From: Gaiellasilicea sp963749515
Lineage (GTDB): Bacteria; Actinomycetota; Thermoleophilia; Gaiellales; Gaiellaceae
DNA: 64,000 nucleotides
NCBI GenBank assembly: GCA_963749515.1
Contig: CAVVMR010000001.1
Coordinates: 496,001-560,000 of the forward strand
Direction of reading: 5' to 3'
Positions 23,978-32,309 of this stretch are shown piece by piece. Positions within the stretch are counted from its first letter, which is position 1. Every line of letters begins with the position of its first letter. A program made the translations under genes and the position numbers. The notes under the pieces are model-generated. The model saw only the letters and a program-made list of their open reading frames with translations. It had not been told where the DNA came from and made no database searches.

Positions 23978-25465
23978 CTAGTCGATCCGCTCGTAGGCCG
24001 GCAGCGTGAGGAATTCGACGAACTCGTCGCCCAGCGCGACCTGCTCGAAGAGCTCCCGCGCCTCGTCGTAGCCGTCGCCGAGCTTCCCGACCTCCTCCTC
24101 GATCGCATCCTCGACGTCCGTGCTCGCGACCTTGCCGTGGTGGAGCCACTGCCAGACCTGTGAGCGTGAGATCTCGGAGGTCGCGGCGTCTTCCATCAGG
24201 TTGAAGATCGCGACGGCGCCCGACCCGCGCAGCCATGCCGCCAGGTACTGGATCCCGACCGAGACGTTGTTGTGCAGGCCGGCCAGCGTGATCTCGCCCG
24301 GGGTGGAGGCGACGGCCAGGAGATCCGCCGCGGTGGAGGAGACGTCGGGCCGCTGCCGCTCGAGCTGATTGGGGCTCTCGCCGAGCACGCGGTCGAAGAT
24401 CTCCATCGCAACCGGCACGAGGTCGGGGTGGGCGACCCACGTGCCGTCGAACCCCTGACCGGCCTCGCGCTCCTTGTCCTCGCGCACCTTCGCGAGCGCG
24501 ACCTCGTTCACCTCGGGGTCGCGCCTCGACGGAATGAACGCCGCCATGCCGCCCATGGCGTGAGCGCCGCGCGCGTGGCACGTCTTCACGAGCAGTTCCG
24601 TGTAGGCGAACATGAACGGCACCGCCATCGTCACTGCTGAGCGATCGGGGAGCACGAACTCGGGCCGGTGGCCGAGCTTCTTGATCACGCTGAAGATGTA
24701 GTCCCAGCGGCCCGCGTTCAGGCCGGAGGAGTGCTCGCGCAGCTCGTAGAGGATCTCATCCATCTCGAAGGCGGCGAGGATCGTCTCGATCAGGACGGTG
24801 GCCTTGATCGTCCCGCGCGGCACGCCGAGCCGGTCCTGCGTCCAGACGAAGACGTCGTTCCAGAGCCGCGCCTCGAGGTGCGACTCGAGCTTCGGCAGGT
24901 AGAAGAAGCGCCCGCCGCGCTCGTGGTTGCGGAAGAAGTAGAGCCCGAAGTCGAACAGGCTGGCCGAGATCGGTTCGCCGTCGACCTCGAAGTGCCGCTC
25001 CTCGAGATGCCAGCCGCGCGGCCGGACGAGCAGGGTCGCGGTGTCCTCGTTCAGCGAGTACTGCTTCTCGCCTGTATCGAGTGTGATCGTCCGCTCGAGC
25101 GCATCGGTCAGGTTCACCTGGCCCTCGATGCAGTTCTGCCAGGTCGGAGAGTTCGAGTCCTCGAAGTCGGCCATGAACATCCTGGCGCCCGAGTTGAGCG
25201 CGTTGATCACCATCTTCCGGTCGACCGGCCCCGTGATCTCGACCCGCCGGTCCTGGATCTCCACAGGCACGGGCTCGACGCGCCAGTCGCCCTCGCGAAC
25301 GCTCTTCGTCTCGGCCAGGAAGTCGGGAAGCTCGCCGGCGCGCAGCCTCTCCGCTCGCGCCTGCCGTGCGGCCAGCAGCTCGTGCCGGCGCGGCCCGAAC
25401 TCGCGCTCCAGCGCCGTGAGAAACTCGACGGCGTCGTCGGTGAGAACGTCCTGCTCGTTCGCCAT
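23978..25465 (-). CDS. aceB: Malate synthase A
   Basis: 495 residues of the AceB type (family norm about 530), condensing glyoxylate with acetyl-CoA to malate. Visible signatures are MADFEDSNSPTWQN, the acetyl-CoA loop region with RGWHLEERH, VLIETILAAFEMDEILYEL with acidic metal ligands, MGGMAAFIPSRRDP, and FDGTWVAHPDLV. TAGAGT 6 nt before ATG 25465 suggests a leaderless message. Isocitrate lyase is not in the window, so glyoxylate may come from elsewhere. Confidence 0.92.
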   Translation of the reverse strand: MANEQDVLTDDAVEFLTALEREFGPRRHELLAARQARAERLRAGELPDFLAETKSVREGDWRVEPVPVEIQDRRVEITGPVDRKMVINALNSGARMFMADFEDSNSPTWQNCIEGQVNLTDALERTITLDTGEKQYSLNEDTATLLVRPRGWHLEERHFEVDGEPISASLFDFGLYFFRNHERGGRFFYLPKLESHLEARLWNDVFVWTQDRLGVPRGTIKATVLIETILAAFEMDEILYELREHSSGLNAGRWDYIFSVIKKLGHRPEFVLPDRSAVTMAVPFMFAYTELLVKTCHARGAHAMGGMAAFIPSRRDPEVNEVALAKVREDKEREAGQGFDGTWVAHPDLVPVAMEIFDRVLGESPNQLERQRPDVSSTAADLLAVASTPGEITLAGLHNNVSVGIQYLAAWLRGSGAVAIFNLMEDAATSEISRSQVWQWLHHGKVASTDVEDAIEEEVGKLGDGYDEARELFEQVALGDEFVEFLTLPAYERID

Positions 25466-25471
25466 GGCGAG

Positions 25472-25477
25472 ACTCTA
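25472..25477 (-). promoter_or_regulatory. -10 box TAGAGT of a leaderless promoter
   Basis: 6 nt before ATG 25465 of malate synthase, on the minus strand. Confidence 0.55.
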
Positions 25478-25483
25478 GACCCG

Positions 25484-28400
25484 CTAGCGAGCCACCACGA
25501 GCAGCTGGTCGACCGCGACGCCGGTGCGGCGGACGGTTCGGCCGTCGGGGAAGCGCACGACGACCTCCTTCACGCGCGTTGCGTCTCCGAGGCCGAAGTG
25601 GGCGCGGGGATCCTCGGAGGAGAGGTAACTGCTGCCGGCGTGCAGCTCGCGAACGAGCTTCCGGCCGCCGGGAAGGGCGACGGTTACGTGGGTGCCGGGA
25701 GCGAAGGCGCCGACCTCGACCTCGAGCCAGTGACCCGAGGCGCCGGTGTTGCGCAGCAGGATCAGGCGGCCGTTGATCGAGTTGATCGCGACGTCGACGT
25801 CGCCGTCGTTGTCGTAGTCGGCTGCGGCGAGACCGCGGCCGTTGATCCGTTGGCCGGCGGGAAGGCCGACGAGCGAGCCGGCGTCCGCGAACTCCCCCGG
25901 GCGTCCCTCGCCGGCGAGGTTCTCGAGCACCTGGATCCGCTGCGCGTCCTTCTTCAGGTTCACGACCGGAATCGAGCCGTTGGCGAGGATCAGGTCGAGG
26001 TTGCCGTCGAGGTCGAGGTCGGTCCACGACACGCCCCAGCCCGTGTAGCTCGTGCCGAGCGCCGCGACGAAGTGCGGCCGCGCGTCGGCGAACGCGGTCT
26101 TCCCCTGCTGTGCCGCGGCGCTGCGATAGACCGCATGGAGCTGTCTGCGCGAGTTCGTCACGAACAGGTCCTCGCGCCCGTCGAGGCTGTAGTCGGCGGC
26201 GGCAATTCCCATGCCGGCGTTGGGGTCGTCGACGCCGACGGGTCGCCCACGCTCCTCGAGCCGGAAGCCGAGGCCGGCGGGATCGTTCTTTCTGGCGACG
26301 TTCAGGTACAGCCGGTTCGGATCGAGGTCGTTCGCGACGTAGAGGTCGAGACGGCCGTCCAGGTCGACGTCCGCGAAGATCGCTCCCAGGCCGTGGTCGA
26401 CGTGCGCGGCCTCGAGGCCGGCGCGCTTGGCGACCTCGCGGAAGCGAGAGCGGCCGTTCCTGTCGACGCCTAGATTGAGGTAGAGGCGGTCGCGGACACC
26501 GGCGTAGTTGCTCGGGAAGCCGCCGGCGGATCCCAGGATCGCCATGTTGGTGTCGGCATAGCCGGCGACGAACAGGTCGGGTCGTCGGTCGCCGTTCACG
26601 TCGCCGACCGCGGCGCCCGCATGCCAGCCCTGCGCGTTGATCCCGGCCGCGCGCGCGCCTTCCGTGAAGGTCCCGTCGCCGTGCCCCCACAGGAGCGCGT
26701 CGTAGCCGTTGGTGGCCGCGTTGTAGCCGGCGGTCGTGACGTAGAGGTCGGCGTGGCCGTCCAGGTTGAGGTCGGCCGTGACGCAGCCGTTGCCGCGGAG
26801 CTGCAGGTCTGTGCCCGAGCCGCGGCTCACGTCGACGAACCTCCCACGCACGTTGTGGAAGAGGGCACTGCGGGGCAGACCGCCGTTCTCCGTCCAGCGC
26901 ACGTAGTCCTCGTCCGCGTAGGCGTTGACGACGTAGAGGTCGAGCCAGCCGTCGGCGTCGTAGTCGATCCAGCACAGGCCGGCGCCCATCATCGCTTCGG
27001 GCTCGTTGCGGACGCCGAAGCGGAACGCGTCTTGCTTGAAGTCGAGCCCCACCTGAGCGGCGACGTCGCGCAGCTCGACTCCGCCGAGGGCCTCGGACCG
27101 CGTCTGCGGCGGCGTCGCCTCCTCTGCCGCGCCCCTGGCGGTCGTGATCAGGTAGCGGCCCTGCTTGAGCACGAGCTCGAACGTGCGCGCGAAGCGCGCG
27201 GGCGAGCCTCGACGCACCACTGCGGGGGGCGATCCGGCGTAGGTCGTCAGCTCGACCGTCCCGGCGACTCTGGCCACGACCGTGGGGGCGTCCTGGCCCT
27301 CTCCGGGCTCCAGGCTGACGCGGACGCGATCGACGCTGTAGTGCGGGACGACCGTCGTGCGGCCCGCCGCGGCCCGGATCTGCCGCCACACGGCTGCGAG
27401 CTGGGCGCCGTCTGCGCCGGCGGTCGCGCGCTCGAGGTCACGGAGGCGAAGGGAGTCCGACTCGACCTGAAGATCGGTGGCGACGTCGCGTGCGATTCGA
27501 TGTGCCGTTCGATCGTCGATCGGTGCGATGCCCTCCGCCGGCTGGAACGTGACGGCGATCGCGTCGTTCGAGGCCGGAACCGGCGGCAGCGTGGCGCCCG
27601 CGCTCGAACGGGCGGGGATCCCCGCCACGACCAGGAGACTGACGAAGGCCACGGCACCGGCGAGTGCGGCGGCGCCGGCGGTGCGGGTCGCGATCCCGGC
27701 GGCGAGCCCGCCCCTGGACCAGCCACGCGACCGCGCGGCGTCGGCGAACAGCAGGAGCAGCGGTCGCGCTGCGCAGACGATGAAGAGCGCGGAGAGCACG
27801 GCCACCTTCGTCGCGAACTCGGTCGTCTGCGGTGCGCTCAGCAACGCCGCGAGCAGGCCGATCGCGACGGCGTACACGCGGCGTCCGACCCGGCTCGAGG
27901 GGATCGTCTTCGGGTCGGTGATCATGAAGAACAGGAAGACGAGGATCTCGGGCGAGAAGGCGAGGACCTGCCAGAAGTACCAATCCGAGACCGGTCCGAG
28001 GTGCCATCGCGCGGTCATCGAGTGGCCGCTGACCGCAAGCACGGCGAGGCACGCGACGAACGTGACCCAGAAGCCGATCGCGATCCCCAGCAGGCGCAGG
28101 CGCACGAGGATCGCGAGCCCGCCGGTGACGATGATCGCGATCGCGAGCCCGAGCGAGAGCGACATCGGCCCCCACCAGAACTCGAGTGGATCCGCCTGCT
28201 CCGGGCCGAGGAGCAAGAAGCACAGCACGAGCCCGAAGTTCGAGGGGTTGAAGACGTGGTGGCCCCGGAACTGGATCAGGTACTTGGACAGCAGCGAGAC
28301 GGCGGCGGCGCCCGCGAAGATCCACCAGCCGTGCATGCTCCACCAGTCGCCGTGCTCGGTCCCCGGCACGCGGAGGATGAAGGCGACGCCGTTTCCCGTG

Positions 28401-28657
28401 AGCAGCGCGCTCGCCGGCCAGAGGATCACGTGCTGGCGCCTGAAGGCGATTCCTATCTCGAGCACTGCGCAGGTGAGCAGCGAGACGAGGATCTGGGCGA
28501 TCGAGAGCCGGAAGTCGAACGCGACCTGCCCGAGCACCTGCAGCGAGACGATCACGGCCGCGAGGTGCAGTCGCGGGTCGCGGATGCTGGGAAGCAGGAT
28601 CGGGTACTGCGTGCCGCGAATCCGCACCGTCGGCTTGCCGGAGACAGGAGCGACCAT
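25484..28657 (-). CDS. RnfD/NqrB-like membrane domain fused to a CRTAC1-type (FG-GAP/ASPIC-UnbV) beta-propeller
   Basis: A 1057-residue fusion. Residues ~20-350 form about ten membrane helices with NQR2/RnfD/RnfE-family signatures, HHVFNPSNFGLVL and MITDPKTIPSSRVGRR. A linker domain of about 170 residues follows. A large exported C-terminal part then has at least seven FG-GAP calcium-loop repeats (for example DYDADGWLDLYVVN, DLNLDGHADLYVTT, DVDLDGRLDLYVAN, DYDNDGDVDVAINS). It ends with an ASPIC/UnbV module (LPGGRKLVRELHAGSSYLSSEDPRAHFGLG). RnfD-type proteins pass electrons across membranes through flavins. The propeller's role is unknown. SSAGAT after the last helix only partly resembles the (S/T)GAT flavinylation site. 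TACCAT 6 nt before ATG 28657 is the likely -10 box. No other Rnf/Nqr gene is nearby. Confidence 0.85.
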   Translation of the reverse strand: MVAPVSGKPTVRIRGTQYPILLPSIRDPRLHLAAVIVSLQVLGQVAFDFRLSIAQILVSLLTCAVLEIGIAFRRQHVILWPASALLTGNGVAFILRVPGTEHGDWWSMHGWWIFAGAAAVSLLSKYLIQFRGHHVFNPSNFGLVLCFLLLGPEQADPLEFWWGPMSLSLGLAIAIIVTGGLAILVRLRLLGIAIGFWVTFVACLAVLAVSGHSMTARWHLGPVSDWYFWQVLAFSPEILVFLFFMITDPKTIPSSRVGRRVYAVAIGLLAALLSAPQTTEFATKVAVLSALFIVCAARPLLLLFADAARSRGWSRGGLAAGIATRTAGAAALAGAVAFVSLLVVAGIPARSSAGATLPPVPASNDAIAVTFQPAEGIAPIDDRTAHRIARDVATDLQVESDSLRLRDLERATAGADGAQLAAVWRQIRAAAGRTTVVPHYSVDRVRVSLEPGEGQDAPTVVARVAGTVELTTYAGSPPAVVRRGSPARFARTFELVLKQGRYLITTARGAAEEATPPQTRSEALGGVELRDVAAQVGLDFKQDAFRFGVRNEPEAMMGAGLCWIDYDADGWLDLYVVNAYADEDYVRWTENGGLPRSALFHNVRGRFVDVSRGSGTDLQLRGNGCVTADLNLDGHADLYVTTAGYNAATNGYDALLWGHGDGTFTEGARAAGINAQGWHAGAAVGDVNGDRRPDLFVAGYADTNMAILGSAGGFPSNYAGVRDRLYLNLGVDRNGRSRFREVAKRAGLEAAHVDHGLGAIFADVDLDGRLDLYVANDLDPNRLYLNVARKNDPAGLGFRLEERGRPVGVDDPNAGMGIAAADYSLDGREDLFVTNSRRQLHAVYRSAAAQQGKTAFADARPHFVAALGTSYTGWGVSWTDLDLDGNLDLILANGSIPVVNLKKDAQRIQVLENLAGEGRPGEFADAGSLVGLPAGQRINGRGLAAADYDNDGDVDVAINSINGRLILLRNTGASGHWLEVEVGAFAPGTHVTVALPGGRKLVRELHAGSSYLSSEDPRAHFGLGDATRVKEVVVRFPDGRTVRRTGVAVDQLLVVAR

Positions 28658-28753
28658 CGCCTCATGGTATGCCGTGACGCCGCGAATTCCCTAGCGTCGG
28701 GGCTACGAATCGGTCTGGAGAAGTGCCCGGCGAGGTTGTACTGTTGGCCGACG

Positions 28754-29146
28754 ATGATCGAGTTCCATCTCGATCCGCGCTCGGGCGTCGCGCCGTACCT
28801 CCAGATCGTGCAGCAGGTCAAGGAGGCCCTTCGGCTCGGCCTGCTCGACGTGGGAGATCAGCTGCCGACAGTCCGCGAGGTCGTCGCGGATCTGGCGATC
28901 AATCCAAATACCGTGGCGAAGGGGTATCGGGAGCTCGAAGCGAGCGGTCTCGTCGAGGCGCGGCCCGGGCGGGGCACGTTCATCACGAGCACGCTCGCGG
29001 CCCCGTCCGTCAAGCACCACGAGGCACTGCGCCAGGAGCTCGAGCGCTGGCTCGAGGCGGCCGAGCAGGCCGGGCTGGACGAGGAGAGCATCCGCGCAGT
29101 GATCTCGACGACGCTACGGGAGGCGTTCGTACGCCGAGTGGCATGA
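28754..29146 (+). CDS. GntR-family regulator, YtrA type
   Basis: A 130-residue short GntR regulator. The winged helix has YLQIVQQVKEALRLGLL, LPTVREVVADLAINPNTVAKGYRELEASGLVEARPGRGTF. A ~50-residue helical tail replaces a ligand domain, as in YtrA-type repressors that control ABC-2 transporters. It overlaps the ATPase gene by 4 nt, so it likely autoregulates this operon. The upstream TACTGT (28739-28744) may be the -10. Confidence 0.9.
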   Translation: MIEFHLDPRSGVAPYLQIVQQVKEALRLGLLDVGDQLPTVREVVADLAINPNTVAKGYRELEASGLVEARPGRGTFITSTLAAPSVKHHEALRQELERWLEAAEQAGLDEESIRAVISTTLREAFVRRVA

Positions 29147-30039
29147 CGTCCCCGCTCGTGACGCAGGGAGTGGGGAAGCGGCACCGGCGACGCTGGGCGC
29201 TGCGTGACTGCACGTTGGCGATCCCCGAGCGGGCGATCGTCGGGCTTGCAGGCCCGAACGGCGCCGGCAAGTCCACGCTCCTCGGCCTGACGGTCGGACT
29301 GTTCGCCCCGACCGAGGGCCGGATCGACGTGCTCGGCCGGGATCCTCGCCGCCAGCCGGAGGTGCTCGCCGACGTCGGGTACGTCGCGCGGGATGCGCCC
29401 CTGTACCGCTCGTTCACAGTGCGCGACACGATCGAGTTCGCGCGCGCCACGAACCCGGGCTGGGACCGGTCGATTGCGGGCGAGTTCCTGACGCGGCTGT
29501 CGTCGGACGACCGCGTCTCGACGCTGTCCGCCGGAGAACGCGCTCGCCTCGCGCTCGCCGTGGCGCTCGGGAAGCGGCCGGCCCTGCTGCTCCTCGACGA
29601 GCCCTTCGCGCGGCTCGACCCGCTCGCAGCGCGTGAGTTTCTCCAGCTGCTGATGGACGGCGTGTCGGAGCTCGAGGCCACGGTGGTGATCGCCTCGCAC
29701 GTGATCGCCGACATCGAGCGTGTCTCCGACCACATCGTCCTTCTGAGCGAGGGGCATGTCCGCCTCGAGGGCAGCGTCGAGGAGCTGATCTCGTCCCATC
29801 GCCTGCTCACCGGCGCGGCGCGGCCGCTCGGCAGGATTCCCGGCGTCCAGGAGATCGTCCGGGAACGGCACAGCGGGCGTCAGATGACGCTGCTCGCACG
29901 GCTCAACGGCCACGTCGTCGATCCCTCGTGGTCGGTCGACGAGATCGGGCTCGAGGATCTGCTGCTCGCCTACATGGCGCCCGAGCGCCTGCCCGGCCCG
30001 AGGGCGCCGGAGAAGGGGCGGCTGCGATGGCATGGGTGA
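29143..30039 (+). CDS. ABC-2 transporter ATP-binding protein
   Basis: 298 residues. Walker A GPNGAGKST, Q-loop region YVARDAPLYRSF, signature LSAGERARLALA (variant of LSGGQ), Walker B LLLLDEPF and the His switch IASHVI are all present. A C-terminal ~75-residue extension follows. It powers the following membrane protein, which starts inside its last codons (13-nt overlap). GntR-ABC-ABC2 operons usually export peptides, lipids or antibiotics. Confidence 0.9.
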   Translation: MTSPLVTQGVGKRHRRRWALRDCTLAIPERAIVGLAGPNGAGKSTLLGLTVGLFAPTEGRIDVLGRDPRRQPEVLADVGYVARDAPLYRSFTVRDTIEFARATNPGWDRSIAGEFLTRLSSDDRVSTLSAGERARLALAVALGKRPALLLLDEPFARLDPLAAREFLQLLMDGVSELEATVVIASHVIADIERVSDHIVLLSEGHVRLEGSVEELISSHRLLTGAARPLGRIPGVQEIVRERHSGRQMTLLARLNGHVVDPSWSVDEIGLEDLLLAYMAPERLPGPRAPEKGRLRWHG

Positions 30040-30974
30040 CCTGGCGGCAGCATCGCCATCAGTTGCTCATCGGCCTCGCACTGATCGCCGGTCTCGCGCT
30101 TGCCGCCCTGGTCACCGGGCTGCCGATGCGGACCTCCTACCAGCGGGAGGCGCTCTCCTCTTGCCTGCCGCCGACCGCACGCTCCGGCTGCGACATCATC
30201 GTTCGCCACTTCCAGAGTGAGTTCGGAAGCCGCGTCGACATCGCGCGCTACCTCATTCTTCTACCGGCCCTCGTCGGGATGTTCGTCGGCGCTCCACTTC
30301 TCGCACGCGAGCTGGAGCACGGCACGCACCGGTTCGCCTGGACGCAGTCCGTGACGCGACGCCGGTGGCTGCTCACGAAGACGCTGCTGCTCACACTTGC
30401 CGTGACCCTGGGGGCGCTGCTGCTGAGCGCGATCGTGATGTGGTGGCGGCAGCCGTTCGACGATCTCGAGGGTCGCATGAGCCCGAGCGGCTTCGAGATC
30501 CAGGGCCTGGTCGTGCCGGCCTATGCCGTGTTCGCTCTCGCCCTCGGCGTGCTCGCCGGCGCCGCGCTCCGACGCACCCTGGCGGCGATCTCGCTGACGC
30601 TGGTGGCGTTCGTCGCCGTGCGGCTCGCGGTCTCCAATCTCCTGCGGCCGCGCTACGACTCGCCGGAGCACGAGACGATGGCGGGGCTCGTCCCCGGCGC
30701 GCATGCGCGTGACTGGGTGCTGAGCAACTCCCTGGTCGATGCCGTGGGCCGCCACATCTCGGCCGCCCGCGAGGACCTGGCGATCCTGCACGCGCAGCAG
30801 GCGCGCATCGACCCGCAGGAGTACCTACTCTCGCTGGGCTGGCGCCGGGCTCTCTCCTTCCAGCCTGCCGAGCAGTTCTGGACGTTCCAGGCGATCGAAG
30901 CGGGGATCTTCGTGGCGTTCGCGGCGGCGCTCCTCGTCGCGACGGTGTGGCTGCTGCAGCGGTCGCCCTCGTGA
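30027..30974 (+). CDS. ABC-2 transporter permease
   Basis: A 315-residue membrane protein with about six helices. An N-terminal helix (LLIGLALIAGLALAALV), a long extracytoplasmic loop with two Cys (SSCLPPTARSGC), LARELEHGTHRFAWTQSVTRRRWLL preceding helix 3, and a C-terminal helix are visible. The HGTHRFAWTQS-type motif is shared by streptomycete YtrA-linked ABC permeases. It overlaps the following sugar-binding gene by 4 nt (GTGA). Confidence 0.82.
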   Translation: MAWVTWRQHRHQLLIGLALIAGLALAALVTGLPMRTSYQREALSSCLPPTARSGCDIIVRHFQSEFGSRVDIARYLILLPALVGMFVGAPLLARELEHGTHRFAWTQSVTRRRWLLTKTLLLTLAVTLGALLLSAIVMWWRQPFDDLEGRMSPSGFEIQGLVVPAYAVFALALGVLAGAALRRTLAAISLTLVAFVAVRLAVSNLLRPRYDSPEHETMAGLVPGAHARDWVLSNSLVDAVGRHISAAREDLAILHAQQARIDPQEYLLSLGWRRALSFQPAEQFWTFQAIEAGIFVAFAAALLVATVWLLQRSPS

Positions 30975-32008
30975 AGCCCGCCGGGGACCTCACCGGTCCG
31001 GTCGACAGGGCGCAGCTGCTCCGTTCGCTCGGGGTCGGTGCCGCGGCGATCGCCATCCCGGCCGGAGGCTCCAACGCCGCCAGCTTCGTGGAGCCGCATC
31101 CGCGCTGGCGCTTCGTCCTCGTCAACCACGCGACGACGAATCCCTTCTTCGTTCCGACCCGCTACGGGGTCCAGGACGCGTGCAAGCACTACGGCACGAC
31201 CTACGAGTGGACGGGCTCGCGGCGCAGCGACGTCGGCGAGATGGTCAAGGCGATGCGACGCGCGATCGACGGCGGCGCGGACGGCATCGCGGTGTCCGTG
31301 ATCGACCGCCGAGCCTTCAACAAGCCGACGACAGAGGCTCTCCAGCGCGGCATCCCCGTCGTCTCGTACAACGCGGACGGTGGCCTGGGCAACAAGCGGC
31401 TCGCGTACGTCGGCCAGGATCTCTACCAGTCCGGCCTGAAGTTCGGTGCCCGGATCGTCGAGCTCGTCCGTGACGGCGACGTCTTCCTGTTCATCGCGAC
31501 TCCGGGGCAGCTCAACATCCAGCCGCGCGTCGACGGCGCCCTCGATGCGATCAAGGACTCCGGCAAGCCGATCCGCGTGACCGTCGTTCCGACCGGAACC
31601 GGAGTCGTGGAGGAGCGGACACGGATCGAAGCGACCTACCAGCGGCACAAGAAGCTGCGCGGCATGTTCGCCGTCGACGGCGGCTCGACCCAGGGCGTCG
31701 CCGACGTGATGCGAAAGCATCGCCTGCGAAAGAGCGGCGTGCGGGCCGGGGGCTACGACCTGCTGCCGAGAACGCTGCGCGCGATCGCGGACGGCCATCT
31801 GGACTTCACGATCGACCAGCAGCCGTACCTCCAGGGCTTCCTGCCGATCTTCCAGCTCTTCATGGTCAAGTACACCGCCGGGCTCGTCGCCCCCTCGGAC
31901 ACGAACACCGGCCTGCTCTTCGTCACCAGGAGCAACGTGCGGCCCTACCTCACCACCACGACGCGCTACGAGGGCAGTTCCGCGCTCTCCGAGTACCCGG
32001 TCACGTGA
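30971..32008 (+). CDS. Sugar-type periplasmic binding protein coupled to the ABC-2 operon
   Basis: 345 residues of the ribose/galactose/AI-2-type binding protein family (Peripla_BP_4). N-terminal LLRSLGVGAAAIAIPAGG is a possible but weak signal peptide. The domain has FVLVNHATTNPFFVPTRYGVQDACK, GADGIAVSVID, IPVVSYNADGG and IDQQPYLQGF, all family hallmarks. GTG 30971 overlaps the exporter permease stop, which is an unusual partner because exporters do not use binding proteins. It may serve the downstream uptake system or act as a sensor. Confidence 0.8.
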   Translation: MKPAGDLTGPVDRAQLLRSLGVGAAAIAIPAGGSNAASFVEPHPRWRFVLVNHATTNPFFVPTRYGVQDACKHYGTTYEWTGSRRSDVGEMVKAMRRAIDGGADGIAVSVIDRRAFNKPTTEALQRGIPVVSYNADGGLGNKRLAYVGQDLYQSGLKFGARIVELVRDGDVFLFIATPGQLNIQPRVDGALDAIKDSGKPIRVTVVPTGTGVVEERTRIEATYQRHKKLRGMFAVDGGSTQGVADVMRKHRLRKSGVRAGGYDLLPRTLRAIADGHLDFTIDQQPYLQGFLPIFQLFMVKYTAGLVAPSDTNTGLLFVTRSNVRPYLTTTTRYEGSSALSEYPVT

Positions 32009-32017
32009 CGGCCCGCA

Positions 32018-32045
32018 TTGAACTAAATCCCTAGAGGAGTAGTAT
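32018..32045 (+). promoter_or_regulatory. Candidate promoter P1 (TTGAAC-N16-TAGTAT)
   Basis: -35 TTGAAC at 32018-32023, 16-nt spacer, -10 TAGTAT at 32040-32045, in the 301-nt gap before the sugar-uptake operon. It would give a leader of about 255 nt. Confidence 0.55.
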
Positions 32046-32097
32046 TACCGGCGATCCGGCTCGTGTGGACGACGAGCTCGGACCGTGGTGCCGGTGG

Positions 32098-32126
32098 TTG
32101 ACGCGAGTCGAGAACGAGTCTAGTTT
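32098..32126 (+). promoter_or_regulatory. Candidate promoter P2 (TTGACG-N17-TAGTTT)
   Basis: -35 TTGACG at 32098-32103, exactly 17-nt spacer, -10 TAGTTT at 32121-32126. This is the best sigma-70-type promoter in the window. It would give a leader of about 175 nt containing an AAGGAGGTGA sequence at 32176-32185 that has no start codon suitably placed after it. The rest of the gap (32009-32309) holds no convincing gene. Confidence 0.6.
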
Positions 32127-32309
32127 TGTGGCGCCCGCGAAGGTCGCCGTGGAGCGGTGCGGCACGTGTACGGCGAAGGAGGTGACCCTCGCGGACGAGA
32201 TCGCAAGGCAGCAGGGGTTAGGGCAGCAGAGCAAGACCGCGTGGAGGCATGTCGCCTCTTTTGTAGACAACAACCGGGTCCTATCCGAGCGAACATGGAG
32301 GGAAAGATT

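Noticed and set aside
24756..27389. An 877-codon minus-strand frame spanning malate synthase and the RnfD-CRTAC1 gene
   Set aside because: It is a frame-shifted shadow of two well-supported genes, with the Arg/Pro-rich composition typical of GC-rich artefacts.
27560..27600. SSAGAT in the RnfD-CRTAC1 fusion as a covalent-flavin site
   Set aside because: The (S/T)GAT motif requires Ser or Thr directly before Gly; here it is Ala. It is kept as a question rather than a feature.
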